From contig NZ_SDPU01000020.1 in the NCBI RefSeq assembly GCF_004168035.1, positions 248,001 through 312,000 on the forward strand: a DNA stretch of 64,000 nt. The letters are read 5' to 3'. This document shows positions 19,392 through 27,122 of the stretch, piece after piece. The translations under genes were made by a program, and so were the position numbers. Source of the DNA: Nocardioides iriomotensis (GTDB taxonomy: Bacteria; Actinomycetota; Actinomycetes; Propionibacteriales; Nocardioidaceae). The notes beneath the pieces are model-generated. The model ran no database searches and was not told the origin of the DNA. It saw nothing but the letters and a program-made list of their open reading frames with translations. Each line of letters starts with the position of its first letter. The stretch's first letter is position 1.

Positions 19392-20286
19392 CGAGGTGAT
19401 GGTCGAGGTCGACGGGCGGACGCTCAAGATCAGCAACCTGGCCAAGGTGCTCTACCCCGAGTCCGGCACGACCAAGGGCGAGGTGCTCAACTACTACGCG
19501 CAGGTGGCGCCGGTGCTGCTGCCGCACCTGGCCGACCGCGCGGTGACCCGGATCCGCTGGCCCGACGGCACGGCGAGCCACCAGTTCTTCGAGAAGAACC
19601 TGCCCAACGGCGCGCCCAAGTGGCTCCGCTCGGTGACGGTCTCCTCGACCGGGTCCCGGGGCGGCGGCGACCGGATCACCTACCCCCTCGTCGACGACAC
19701 CGCCGGGCTCACCTACCTCGCCAACCTCGCCTCGCTCGAGCTGCACGTCCACCAGTGGAAGTTCAACGGCAAGCAGCAGCCGCTGCACCCCGACCGGCTG
19801 GTCATCGACCTCGACCCCGGCGCGCCCGCCGGCCTGGGGGAGTGCTGCCAGGTGGCGCTCCTCGTGCGCGACAAGCTCGAGGGGCGCGGGCTGTCCTGCG
19901 CGCCGGTCACGTCGGGCAGCAAGGGCCTGCACCTGTACGCCGCCCTCCCGGGCGACAAGACCGCCGACGAGGTCCGCGACGCGGCGCAGGAGGTCGCGCG
20001 CGAGCTTACCGACGAGCGCGGTGACCTCGTGGTCTGGAAGATGACCAAGACCCTCCGCCCCGGCAAGGTGTTCCTCGACTGGTCGCAGAACACCGCCGCC
20101 AAGACCACCATCACGCCGTACTCCCTGCGCGGGCGCAATCGGCCGTACGTCGCCGCCCCGCGGACCTGGGACGAGATCGAGGCCGGCGCCGAGGACGCCG
20201 AGGAGATCGACCACCTGCTGCTCGACGAGGTGCTCGCCCGGATCGACGACGAGGGCGACGTCTTCGGCGACCTGCTGCACGGCTGA
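19384..20286 (+). CDS. ligD: LigD-type polymerase/primase domain protein (NHEJ polymerase)
   Basis: A 300-aa archaeo-eukaryotic primase-fold polymerase that fills gaps at Ku-bound ends. Family marks are LAKVLYPESGTTKGEVLNYYAQVAPVLLPHL, LEKNLP-like FEKNLPNGAP, the catalytic metal motif VIDLDPGAP (D142, D144), the His in TSGSKGLHLY, and FLDWSQNTAAKTTITPYSLRGR. It overlaps the ligase gene by 8 bp, so the two are expressed together. No 3'-phosphoesterase domain is fused or adjacent. In many actinomycetes these activities sit in one LigD polypeptide; here they are separate. Confidence 0.93.
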   Translation: MPDEVMVEVDGRTLKISNLAKVLYPESGTTKGEVLNYYAQVAPVLLPHLADRAVTRIRWPDGTASHQFFEKNLPNGAPKWLRSVTVSSTGSRGGGDRITYPLVDDTAGLTYLANLASLELHVHQWKFNGKQQPLHPDRLVIDLDPGAPAGLGECCQVALLVRDKLEGRGLSCAPVTSGSKGLHLYAALPGDKTADEVRDAAQEVARELTDERGDLVVWKMTKTLRPGKVFLDWSQNTAAKTTITPYSLRGRNRPYVAAPRTWDEIEAGAEDAEEIDHLLLDEVLARIDDEGDVFGDLLHG

Positions 20287-20306
20287 GGGGCCCGAGACGC
20301 GCGAAA

Positions 20307-20331
20307 CCCGCCGTTCCCGAGAGACGGCGGG
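20307..20331 (+). terminator. stem-loop terminator after the ligase/polymerase operon
   Basis: CCCGCCGT (20307-20314) pairs with ACGGCGGG (20324-20331) around a 9-nt loop, about 20 bp after the polymerase stop. There is no U tract, as is normal for high-GC actinomycetes. It also lies in the gap before the converging GH32 gene and may serve both. Confidence 0.6.
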
Positions 20332-20400
20332 GTAGCGCGGTTCGTCAGTCAGGATTCCCGACCGAACCCTCTCGAAACATCGGGCCGCGGTCGTCGAGCG

Positions 20401-22941
20401 TCAGGAGGCCGGTCGGTCGTCGAACGAGATCTCGTCCGCGGTCACGTGCCCCCAGCCGCCGGTGGCCCGGTCGATGACCTCGAGGTGGGCGGTGCGCCCC
20501 TCGAGGTCGGCGACGTTCCACAACGCCCAGCGCAGCCGCTCCTCGTCCTGGCCGGTGGCGGTGCGGACGACCTTCCCGTCGACGACGAGGTTCACCGTGG
20601 TCTGCGCATCGGGGTCGCCGAGACCCAGGGTGGCGTCGTCGGTGAACACCACCCGGTCGACCATCAGGTGGCCCCAACCGCCGGTGTTGTCGTCGACGAC
20701 CTCGATCCGGGCCCGTTTCCCGACGAGCTGGTGCACGTCCCAGGTGACGCGTCGGAGCACGTCGTCGTTGCGGCCGGTCGCGGTGCGGCGTACCTCGCCG
20801 TCGACGAGGAGGTTCACCGACGTCGTGGCCGGCTCGCCCCACCGGTGGTTGCCGCCGGCGACGAGCAGGTCGACCTGGTCGCGGGTGATCGTGAACTCCG
20901 GCGACCACACCGAGCCGGTCGAGGAGTCGCCGCCGTTGACGAAGGTGTCGAGCACCTGGGCGCCGCTCTGGTTCGGCAGCGACGACGCCGTCGGTCCCTG
21001 CCCGGCGAAGCTGCCGGTGCCGGACCAGCCGGGGCCCCAGTCGCTGCCCTCGAAATCGTTGACGAGCTCGGCGGGCGCCGGGTTGTGGCCGCCGCCCATC
21101 AGGAAGTTCACGAACGGCTCGGTGACCGTGAAGTCCGGTGACTTCAGCAGGCCGGTCGCGGCGTCACCGCCGTGGTAGCTGTTCGCCAGCCGCTGGCCGG
21201 AGAAGCCGGTGACCGGCTGCTGGTCGGGAAGCGTGCCCGCCGCCGGCCCGGTGCCGAACGCCGCGCCGGTCGTCGACCAGCCGTCCCAGCCGGTGCCCTC
21301 GAACCCGGCGTACGGCGCCGGCCGGGACGTCGCCGCGGTGACGTCGTCGCACTCGCGGATCCGCATGTTCGTGAATTGGGCGGCGCCGCCGGAGGCGTAG
21401 AGCCGGATGCCGTCGTCGCCCCGCCGGAAGTGCACCAGGCTGGAGTGCACGACCTTGCCCTCGTCGGCGAAGACCTCGACGCTCGTCCTGTCCACGAAGA
21501 TGCGCAGGTGGACCGAGGTGGCATCGGGTCCGAAGGGCGACTCCGACTGCTGGTAGGGCCCGAACGACAGGTCCGGCGCCTCGCCCGGCCGGTCGGAGCC
21601 GGAGCGGTCCACGTAGAGCCGGTCGCCCTGCCACACGCCGATGTTGGTGCCGCGGCTGCGGTCCGGCGGCACGCCCACGGTCACGCCGACGTTCTCGAGC
21701 TGGGTCCACGACACGTCGGCCTCGAGCTCGTAGGCGGTGCCGCGGTAGTCGAGCTCGACCTGCCCGTTGACGATCCGGTCCGGCAGTGCGCGGGTCTCGG
21801 CGACGTGGTCGGCCAGCCCGGGGACCGGTTCGGAGAGCAGGTGGTAGTCGCCGGCACCCGGCCCCCGCTTGGCCAGCCGGATGCTGCGGACCAGCGACAT
21901 CTGGCCGCTGGTGCCGTCGGTGGCGTACGTCGGGGTGTGGCTGAGCGAGGCGTAGCGCCAGTTGTTCATCCAGCCGACGGCGTACCGCCGGTCGAGCGGC
22001 TGGGTGTGGTCGGGCCAGCTCACGGCGGCGTACCAGTCCCAGCCCCAGTCGAGCCACTTCGGGTCGGGGTGGTCCGGGACGAACGCGGTGCCGTTCCACT
22101 CGCCGGTCCAGTAGCCGTAGGTGTCGGGCAGGCCGCTGCGGTCGCCCTGCGTGCTGGCGGCCAGCACCCACCTGACGGTCCCGTCGTCGGCGCGGATGCG
22201 GAACAGGTCGGGGCACTCCATGCCGCCGATGTCGGGGGTGCGGTACTCGAAGTCCGAGCGGAAGGTCCAGTGCTTGAGGTCGGGGGACGTGTAGAAGCTC
22301 ATGAACTGGTTGCGGCCGATGGCCGCGACCCACTCGTCGCGGGCCGGGTCCCACTCGATCTTGGGGTCGCGGAACCAGTCCTCGTTGCCGGGGTCCGGGT
22401 TGTCGATCACCGGGGCGCCGTACGGCGTGAAGGTGTGGCCGTCGTCGGTGGAGTACCAGAGGTACTGCTCCTGGTCGTAGCGGTCGCCACCGGTCGGCTG
22501 GGTGGCGAGCGCGACCACCGCGCCCGCACCGAAGCCGGCGGTGTTGCCGGTGTCGACGACCGCGGACCCGGTCCACACCGGGAAGTCCGGCCCCTTGGGG
22601 ATCGCGGTGCCCTGGTCGGTGAAGACGACGTTGTCGGTGGTCGTGGCGTGGTGCCAGTCGCCCTGGCCGGTGTCGGGCGCGTCGCTGAAGAGGTAGTAGA
22701 GGTGGTACCTCCCGCCGGCCCAGACCGGGCGCTGCGGGTCGCTGAGCCAGCCCGGCGGACCGGTCAGGTGGTAGCGGGCGCGCAGCGAGTCCTCGGGCGG
22801 CGCGGTCGCGTCGGCCGGGGTCGTCGTCAGCGTGGCGAGCGCGCTGGTGAGCAGGGTGGTGATGGTCGCGAGGGCGGCCGACGCGCACCGAGCGCGTCGT
22901 CGCCGGGGCGATCCGGAGTGTGTCGCGGGCCTGGTCGGCAT
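20401..22941 (-). CDS. secreted GH32 beta-fructosidase with nested C-terminal duplicated module
   Basis: An 846-aa exported fructan hydrolase (levanase/inulinase class). The signal peptide has RRRRAR, then a hydrophobic ALATITTLLTSALATL segment and an Ala-x-Ala-type cleavage site near residue 46. The GH32 propeller has GWLSDPQRPVW (nucleophile Asp; a variant of WMNDPNG), RDPK (transition-state Asp) and ECPDLF (acid/base Glu). A GH32C beta-sandwich follows (SVEVFADEGK). The last ~300 residues are two copies of one module arranged as half A (about 543-620), half A' (626-700), half B' (703-768), half B (778-844), i.e. one copy inserted inside the other. A palindromic operator lies upstream, and the LacI gene before it is codirectional. 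Confidence 0.9.
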   Translation of the reverse strand: MPTRPATHSGSPRRRRARCASAALATITTLLTSALATLTTTPADATAPPEDSLRARYHLTGPPGWLSDPQRPVWAGGRYHLYYLFSDAPDTGQGDWHHATTTDNVVFTDQGTAIPKGPDFPVWTGSAVVDTGNTAGFGAGAVVALATQPTGGDRYDQEQYLWYSTDDGHTFTPYGAPVIDNPDPGNEDWFRDPKIEWDPARDEWVAAIGRNQFMSFYTSPDLKHWTFRSDFEYRTPDIGGMECPDLFRIRADDGTVRWVLAASTQGDRSGLPDTYGYWTGEWNGTAFVPDHPDPKWLDWGWDWYAAVSWPDHTQPLDRRYAVGWMNNWRYASLSHTPTYATDGTSGQMSLVRSIRLAKRGPGAGDYHLLSEPVPGLADHVAETRALPDRIVNGQVELDYRGTAYELEADVSWTQLENVGVTVGVPPDRSRGTNIGVWQGDRLYVDRSGSDRPGEAPDLSFGPYQQSESPFGPDATSVHLRIFVDRTSVEVFADEGKVVHSSLVHFRRGDDGIRLYASGGAAQFTNMRIRECDDVTAATSRPAPYAGFEGTGWDGWSTTGAAFGTGPAAGTLPDQQPVTGFSGQRLANSYHGGDAATGLLKSPDFTVTEPFVNFLMGGGHNPAPAELVNDFEGSDWGPGWSGTGSFAGQGPTASSLPNQSGAQVLDTFVNGGDSSTGSVWSPEFTITRDQVDLLVAGGNHRWGEPATTSVNLLVDGEVRRTATGRNDDVLRRVTWDVHQLVGKRARIEVVDDNTGGWGHLMVDRVVFTDDATLGLGDPDAQTTVNLVVDGKVVRTATGQDEERLRWALWNVADLEGRTAHLEVIDRATGGWGHVTADEISFDDRPAS

Positions 22942-22980
22942 GGCGGTTCCTGACTCCCTGTCCGAGTGGATGTGACGGAA

Positions 22981-22994
22981 CTAACGCGCGTTAG
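22981..22994. promoter_or_regulatory. 14-bp palindromic operator (LacI-type) before the large GH32 gene
   Basis: CTAACGCGCGTTAG is a perfect palindrome with a central CG, 40 bp upstream of the secreted GH32 start and 65 bp downstream of the LacI stop. Symmetric sites with central CG are typical of LacI-family operators. The neighbouring LacI product is the natural candidate binder, but this is inferred from position only. Confidence 0.55.
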
Positions 22995-23058
22995 CAGCGG
23001 AACGTAACGGTCGTCACATCGGTGCGTCAAGGGACGGGGACGACGCGCGGGCGAGGAG

Positions 23059-24060
23059 TCAGACGGAGGCGCGCTCGACCAGCCGGCCGGTCAGGGTGCG
23101 ATCCAGGACCCGCTCCCCGGCCGCCGTCGCGGCCAGCATCTCGACCGCCGCGACCCCCATCTCCGCGAAGGGCAGGGCGACGGTGGTGAGCGCCGGACGC
23201 AGGTAGGCGGCGACGATCTCCTGGTTGTCGAAGCCGACGACCGCGACGTCCTCGGGAATGCGCAGCCCGCGCTCCTTGGCCGCGTCGTAGGCGCCCATCG
23301 CCATCCGGTCCGTGGCGCAGAACAGCCCGGTCGGCGGGTCCGCGAGGTCGAGGAGCCGGGCCGCGAGGTCGTAGCCGGTCGTCGCCGTCGCGTCGCCCTG
23401 CCGGACCAGGGCGGGCTCGAGCTCCAGCCCGGCCTCGGTGAGGGCCCGCTCGTAGCCGGACCGGCGACCGGTGCTGGCCGGCAAGCCGGCGGCGAGGTTC
23501 ACCAGGCCGATCCGGCGGTGGCCGGCGGCGAGGAGCCGCCGGGTGGCGGCGTACCCGCCCTCGACCTCGTCGGGAAGCACGCTGACGGCGCCGGGTCGGT
23601 CACTGGTGCAGTGCACGAGCACGGTGGGGACCGCCTCGACGGCGGCGGGCAGCGTCGCGACCCGGTGCATCTGGGTCGCGTAGACCAGACCCTCGACACG
23701 GCGATCGAGGAGCATCTCGACACCGGTGGCCTCGATCTCCGGGTCGCCCTCCGAGCTGACGATCAGCAGCAGCTTGTGCCTCCGCCACGCCGCCGCCTGG
23801 GCGCCGTGGATGATGCCGCCGCCGAACGGGCTGGCCGGGATGTCGGTGACGAACCCGATGAGGTCGGTGCGCTGCGCGGCGAGGGACTGGGCGCCCGCGT
23901 GCGGCCGGTAGCCGAGCTCGCGCGCCGCGGCGACCACCCGCGCCCGGGTCGCCTCGCTGATCCGGACGTCGGTGCGGCCGTTGAGCGCGAAGGAGACCGT
24001 CGCCCGGCTGAGCCCCAGGTGGCGGGCGAGGTCGTCCATCGACAGGCCGCTCTTCCGCAC
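23059..24060 (-). CDS. LacI family transcriptional regulator (fructan island, first)
   Basis: A 333-aa LacI/GalR regulator. The HTH is MDDLARHLGLSRATVSFALNGRTDVRIS, followed by the hinge RVVAAARELGYRPHAGAQSLAAQRTDLIGFV. The periplasmic-binding-protein-like sensor domain has GLFCATDRMAMGAYDAAKERGLRIPEDVAVVGFDNQ and ends LTTVALPFAEMGVAAVEML. GTG 24060 is preferred; the longer in-frame start at 24117 would read across the divergent promoter at 24108-24136. It lies between and divergent from the cytoplasmic GH32/transporter operon and upstream of the secreted GH32, so it probably senses a fructo-oligosaccharide or fructose derivative. Confidence 0.9.
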   Translation of the reverse strand: MRKSGLSMDDLARHLGLSRATVSFALNGRTDVRISEATRARVVAAARELGYRPHAGAQSLAAQRTDLIGFVTDIPASPFGGGIIHGAQAAAWRRHKLLLIVSSEGDPEIEATGVEMLLDRRVEGLVYATQMHRVATLPAAVEAVPTVLVHCTSDRPGAVSVLPDEVEGGYAATRRLLAAGHRRIGLVNLAAGLPASTGRRSGYERALTEAGLELEPALVRQGDATATTGYDLAARLLDLADPPTGLFCATDRMAMGAYDAAKERGLRIPEDVAVVGFDNQEIVAAYLRPALTTVALPFAEMGVAAVEMLAATAAGERVLDRTLTGRLVERASV

Positions 24061-24107
24061 GCGCGCATCCTCGCACGCACCGATCGGGACGAGTTCGCCC
24101 GGTGTGC

Positions 24108-24165
24108 TTGACGTCACAGCGGATGACCTCTACGGTCTGCTAAAGCGCATAACTAAAACGCTTAA
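24108..24165 (+). promoter_or_regulatory. sigma70-type promoter with AT-rich operator region for the GH32/ABC operon
   Basis: TTGACG (24108-24113), a 17-bp spacer and TACGGT (24131-24136) match a housekeeping promoter well. Immediately downstream, 24141-24165 has an unusually AT-rich stretch with two imperfect LacI-like half-symmetric sites (TAAAGCGCATAA and TAAAACGCTTAA). This is followed by GGAGG at 24173-24177 and the GTG start at 24182. A repressor bound there would block transcription start. Which LacI protein binds is not known. Confidence 0.6.
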
Positions 24166-24181
24166 ACGCACCGGAGGAACC

Positions 24182-25642
24182 GTGCCGCACCCGCAGAAGG
24201 AAGACCACCGCGTCTTCTACACGCCGTCCGACGGCTTCGTCGGCGACGTGATCCCGTTCCGCCACGGCGGCGAGTTCTGGCTCTTCTACCTGCTCGACCG
24301 GCACCCCGGCGAAGGCACGCCCTGGCAGCTGCTGCGGACCCGCGACTTCGTGACGTACGACGAGGCCGGCACCGGGCTGGCCAACGGCGACGCCGCGGCC
24401 GACGACTTCAACGCCTACACCGGCAGCGTGGTCGAGTCCGACGGCGTGCACCACGTCTTCTACACGGGTCAGAACCCCAAGATCGTGGACGAGGCCACCG
24501 GCGTCCCGCTCCAGGTCGTCATGCACGCGGTGAGCCACGACGGCATGGCCACCTGGGTGAAGCAGCCGCAGGACACCTTCGCCGCCCCTGGCGACCGCTA
24601 CGACCGCGCCGACTGGCGCGACCCGTTCGTGTTCCGGCCGGACCCGGAGGGCCCCTGGCGGATGCTGCTCGCCGCGCGGCATCTGACCGGCCCCGACCGT
24701 CGCCGCGGCGTCGTCGCCCAGTGCGCCTCGTGGGACCTCGCCAACTGGGAGGTCGTCGAGCCGTTCTGGGACCCGGCGCTCTACGTCACCCAGGAGTGCC
24801 CGGAGGTGTTCCGGATGGGGGACTGGTGGTACCTGGTGTACTCCGAGTTCTCCGAGCGGTTCACCACCCGCTACCGGATGAGCCGCGACCCGCTCGGGCC
24901 CTGGCTGCTGCCGGCCGCCGACGACTCGCTGGACGGCCGCGCGTTCTACGCCGCCAAGAGCGCGGCGGACGAGGACGGCCGCCGCTTCGCGATCGGCTGG
25001 ATCCCCACCAAGGCCGGCGAGACCGACGACGGCGCGTGGGAGTGGGCCGGCGCGATGACCGTGCACGAGCTGGTGCAGCGCCCCGACGGCGCCCTCGACG
25101 TCCGGCTCCCCGACACCGTCCGGGCGTCGTTCACCGAGGAGGACCGCGTCACGTTCGCTCCGGTGCTGGGCGACTGGGACCGGCTCGGGGTCGACGTTCC
25201 CGACGGGCACGCCTGTGCCGTGGCGGGTCCGCTGCCCGACACGTTCCTGCTCACCGTCGACGTCGAGGTCGGCGCCGGCACCTCGGCGGTCGGTGTCGTG
25301 CTGCGGTCGGGACAGGACGGCGACGAGGGGTACGCCGTCCGCCTGGAGCCGCGCGCCGGCCGGCTCACCTTCGACCGGTGGCCGCGGCTGCGCACCGGCG
25401 ACGCCCAGTGGCAGATCAGCGGCGACGTGCCGCAGGTGCTCGAGCTCGAGCGGGCGGTCGACCTGGCGCCCGGGCCGCACCGGCTGGAGGTGCTCGTGGA
25501 CGGCACCGCGTTCACGGCGTACCTCGACGACCGGGTCGCGATGAGCGGCCGCCTGTACGACAAGCGCGACGGCGGGCTCGGGCTGTTCGTCACCGAGGGT
25601 CACGCGACCTTCACGGACGTGCGCCTCCGGCGTCGTCCCTGA
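24182..25642 (+). CDS. GH32-like fructosidase, intracellular, variant nucleophile motif
   Basis: A 486-aa GH32 protein without a signal peptide. The five-bladed propeller has DWRDPFVF (RDP motif) and TQECPEVFRMG (acid/base Glu). The usual WMNDPNG nucleophile motif is replaced by GFVGDVIPF, keeping only the Asp. A C-terminal beta-sandwich domain (about residues 320-486) includes HRLEVLVDGTAFTAYLDDRVAMSGRLYD. It would hydrolyse imported fructo-oligosaccharides or a related beta-linked fructoside. First gene of an operon with the sugar importer; GTG start with GGAGG 4-5 nt upstream. Confidence 0.83.
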   Translation: MPHPQKEDHRVFYTPSDGFVGDVIPFRHGGEFWLFYLLDRHPGEGTPWQLLRTRDFVTYDEAGTGLANGDAAADDFNAYTGSVVESDGVHHVFYTGQNPKIVDEATGVPLQVVMHAVSHDGMATWVKQPQDTFAAPGDRYDRADWRDPFVFRPDPEGPWRMLLAARHLTGPDRRRGVVAQCASWDLANWEVVEPFWDPALYVTQECPEVFRMGDWWYLVYSEFSERFTTRYRMSRDPLGPWLLPAADDSLDGRAFYAAKSAADEDGRRFAIGWIPTKAGETDDGAWEWAGAMTVHELVQRPDGALDVRLPDTVRASFTEEDRVTFAPVLGDWDRLGVDVPDGHACAVAGPLPDTFLLTVDVEVGAGTSAVGVVLRSGQDGDEGYAVRLEPRAGRLTFDRWPRLRTGDAQWQISGDVPQVLELERAVDLAPGPHRLEVLVDGTAFTAYLDDRVAMSGRLYDKRDGGLGLFVTEGHATFTDVRLRRRP

Positions 25643-25691
25643 CACTGTCCCCACGCCGGTCGATGGCGTGCTCTTCATGGAGGAACGAAGG

Positions 25692-27020
25692 ATGAAGTAC
25701 ACACGATGGGGCCTGGCACTCCTGCTGGCCCTGGCCCTCACGGCCTGCGGGGGCGCGAGCGGCACGGGCAACACCGACCCGACCAAGGTGAGCGGTGACA
25801 TCGAGCCGCGCGCGATCTCGTGGCTGCTGTCGCGACCCGCCGACGGCGCCGTCATCACGACCGTGCAGGACATCGCGGCCGACTACGGCAAGGAGCACCC
25901 GGGCTTCTCGCTGGAGCTGATCACGACGCCCGACCGGCCGTCGTACCTGCAGAAGCTGGAGACGCTGGCCACCGCCAAGAAGCTGCCGGAGTTCTTCGAC
26001 ACCGACGCCACGCCCTTCGCCGACAAGCTCCGCGCCCGCGGCGACATGGTCGACGTGGAGAAGCTGCTCGACGAGCTCGGCATGCTCGACGACTACCGGC
26101 CGCTGGCCCTGGACTACCAGCGTTTCGACGACGGCGGGCTGTTCCTGATGCCGTTCGAGTTCGAGCTCGAGGCCTTCTGGTTCAACACCAAGCTCTTCGA
26201 CAAGGCCGGCATCGACGTGCCTGAGACGCTCGACGACCTGGTCGACACCTGCGGCCCGCTCCGCGACGCCGGGGTCGTGCCGATCGCCCTCGACGGCCAG
26301 GACCAGTGGCCGCTCGAGCGGTACATGTCCTACTACCCGTTCCGCACCGCCGGCCCCGACTACGTCAAGGAGCTCAAGAAGGGCGAGGCGTCGATCACCG
26401 ACGAGCCCGGGCGCCAGGCCGCCGGGTGGATCCACGACCTCGGCCAGGCAGGCTGCTTCCCCGACGGTTTCTCGTCCACCGGCTACACCGACGCCCGGGA
26501 CCTGTTCACGACGGGCAAGGCCGCGATCTACCAGATCGGCACGTGGGAGCTGCCCACGTTCCTCGGGGACCTGCCGCCCGCGACCGCGGGGGCGATCGAC
26601 TACTTCACGCTGCCGACGACCGACGGTGCTGTCACCGACCCCAACGAGTTCACCGTGGTCTCCGGCATCGGCACCGCGATCAACTCGCGCACCTTCGACC
26701 CGCTGGTCAAGGACTTCGTGACCTACCTGCTGGAGGAGTACCCGAAGCGGTACGCCGCCCAGGGCCGGTTCAGCTCGACGACGAACGTCGAGACCGCGGC
26801 CCCCGAGAGCGGGTCGGAGCTGTTCGACAAGGTCGTGGCCCAGATGGACGACCTCGGCGACCAGACCGCGATGCCGTGGGACACCCAGCTCGACCCCACG
26901 TCCAACTCGCGCCTCCAGCAGGAGCTCACCCTCCTCGCGCAGGGTGAGACCACGCCGGACGAGTTCCTGGCGACCGTCGACGAGACGATCTCCGAGAACG
27001 CCCCGAAGTACTTCGAGTAG
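25692..27020 (+). CDS. sugar ABC transporter substrate-binding lipoprotein
   Basis: A 442-aa extracellular solute-binding protein (family 1). The signal peptide ends in a lipobox (LALTAC), so the mature protein is lipid-anchored. The two-lobe binding-protein pattern is visible: FWFNTKLFDKAGIDVPETLDDLVDTCGPLRDAGVVPIAL and FTTGKAAIYQIGTWELPTF are typical of carbohydrate binders. GGAGGAACGAAGG lies just before the ATG, which fixes the start over the in-frame ATG at 25668. It lies about 50 bp after the GH32 gene with no promoter seen between. The likely ligand is a fructo-oligosaccharide or sucrose, inferred from neighbours. Confidence 0.9.
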   Translation: MKYTRWGLALLLALALTACGGASGTGNTDPTKVSGDIEPRAISWLLSRPADGAVITTVQDIAADYGKEHPGFSLELITTPDRPSYLQKLETLATAKKLPEFFDTDATPFADKLRARGDMVDVEKLLDELGMLDDYRPLALDYQRFDDGGLFLMPFEFELEAFWFNTKLFDKAGIDVPETLDDLVDTCGPLRDAGVVPIALDGQDQWPLERYMSYYPFRTAGPDYVKELKKGEASITDEPGRQAAGWIHDLGQAGCFPDGFSSTGYTDARDLFTTGKAAIYQIGTWELPTFLGDLPPATAGAIDYFTLPTTDGAVTDPNEFTVVSGIGTAINSRTFDPLVKDFVTYLLEEYPKRYAAQGRFSSTTNVETAAPESGSELFDKVVAQMDDLGDQTAMPWDTQLDPTSNSRLQQELTLLAQGETTPDEFLATVDETISENAPKYFE

Positions 27021-27026
27021 CCACCC

Positions 27027-27073
27027 GCGGACCGGTCGGCCGGGTGATCCTCCGGTCGCCCGGCCGGCTCCGC
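27027..27073 (+). promoter_or_regulatory. intergenic mRNA hairpin between binding protein and permease
   Basis: GCGGA and GGCCGGG (27038-27044) pair with CCCGGCC (27059-27065) and TCCGC (27069-27073), giving a long GC-rich hairpin with a 14-nt loop. It lies 7 bp after the binding-protein stop. Such hairpins commonly stabilise the upstream mRNA or partly terminate, so that binding protein exceeds permease. The operon clearly continues, since GGAGG at 27112-27116 precedes the next ATG. Confidence 0.55.
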
Positions 27074-27122
27074 GGAACCCTGAACCCCGCCCCACCTACG
27101 ACACCGAACAGGAGGAACCACG

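Noticed and set aside
24060-24117. Extended N-terminus of the first LacI protein
   Set aside because: It would cover the divergent promoter, and the added residues do not match LacI family starts.
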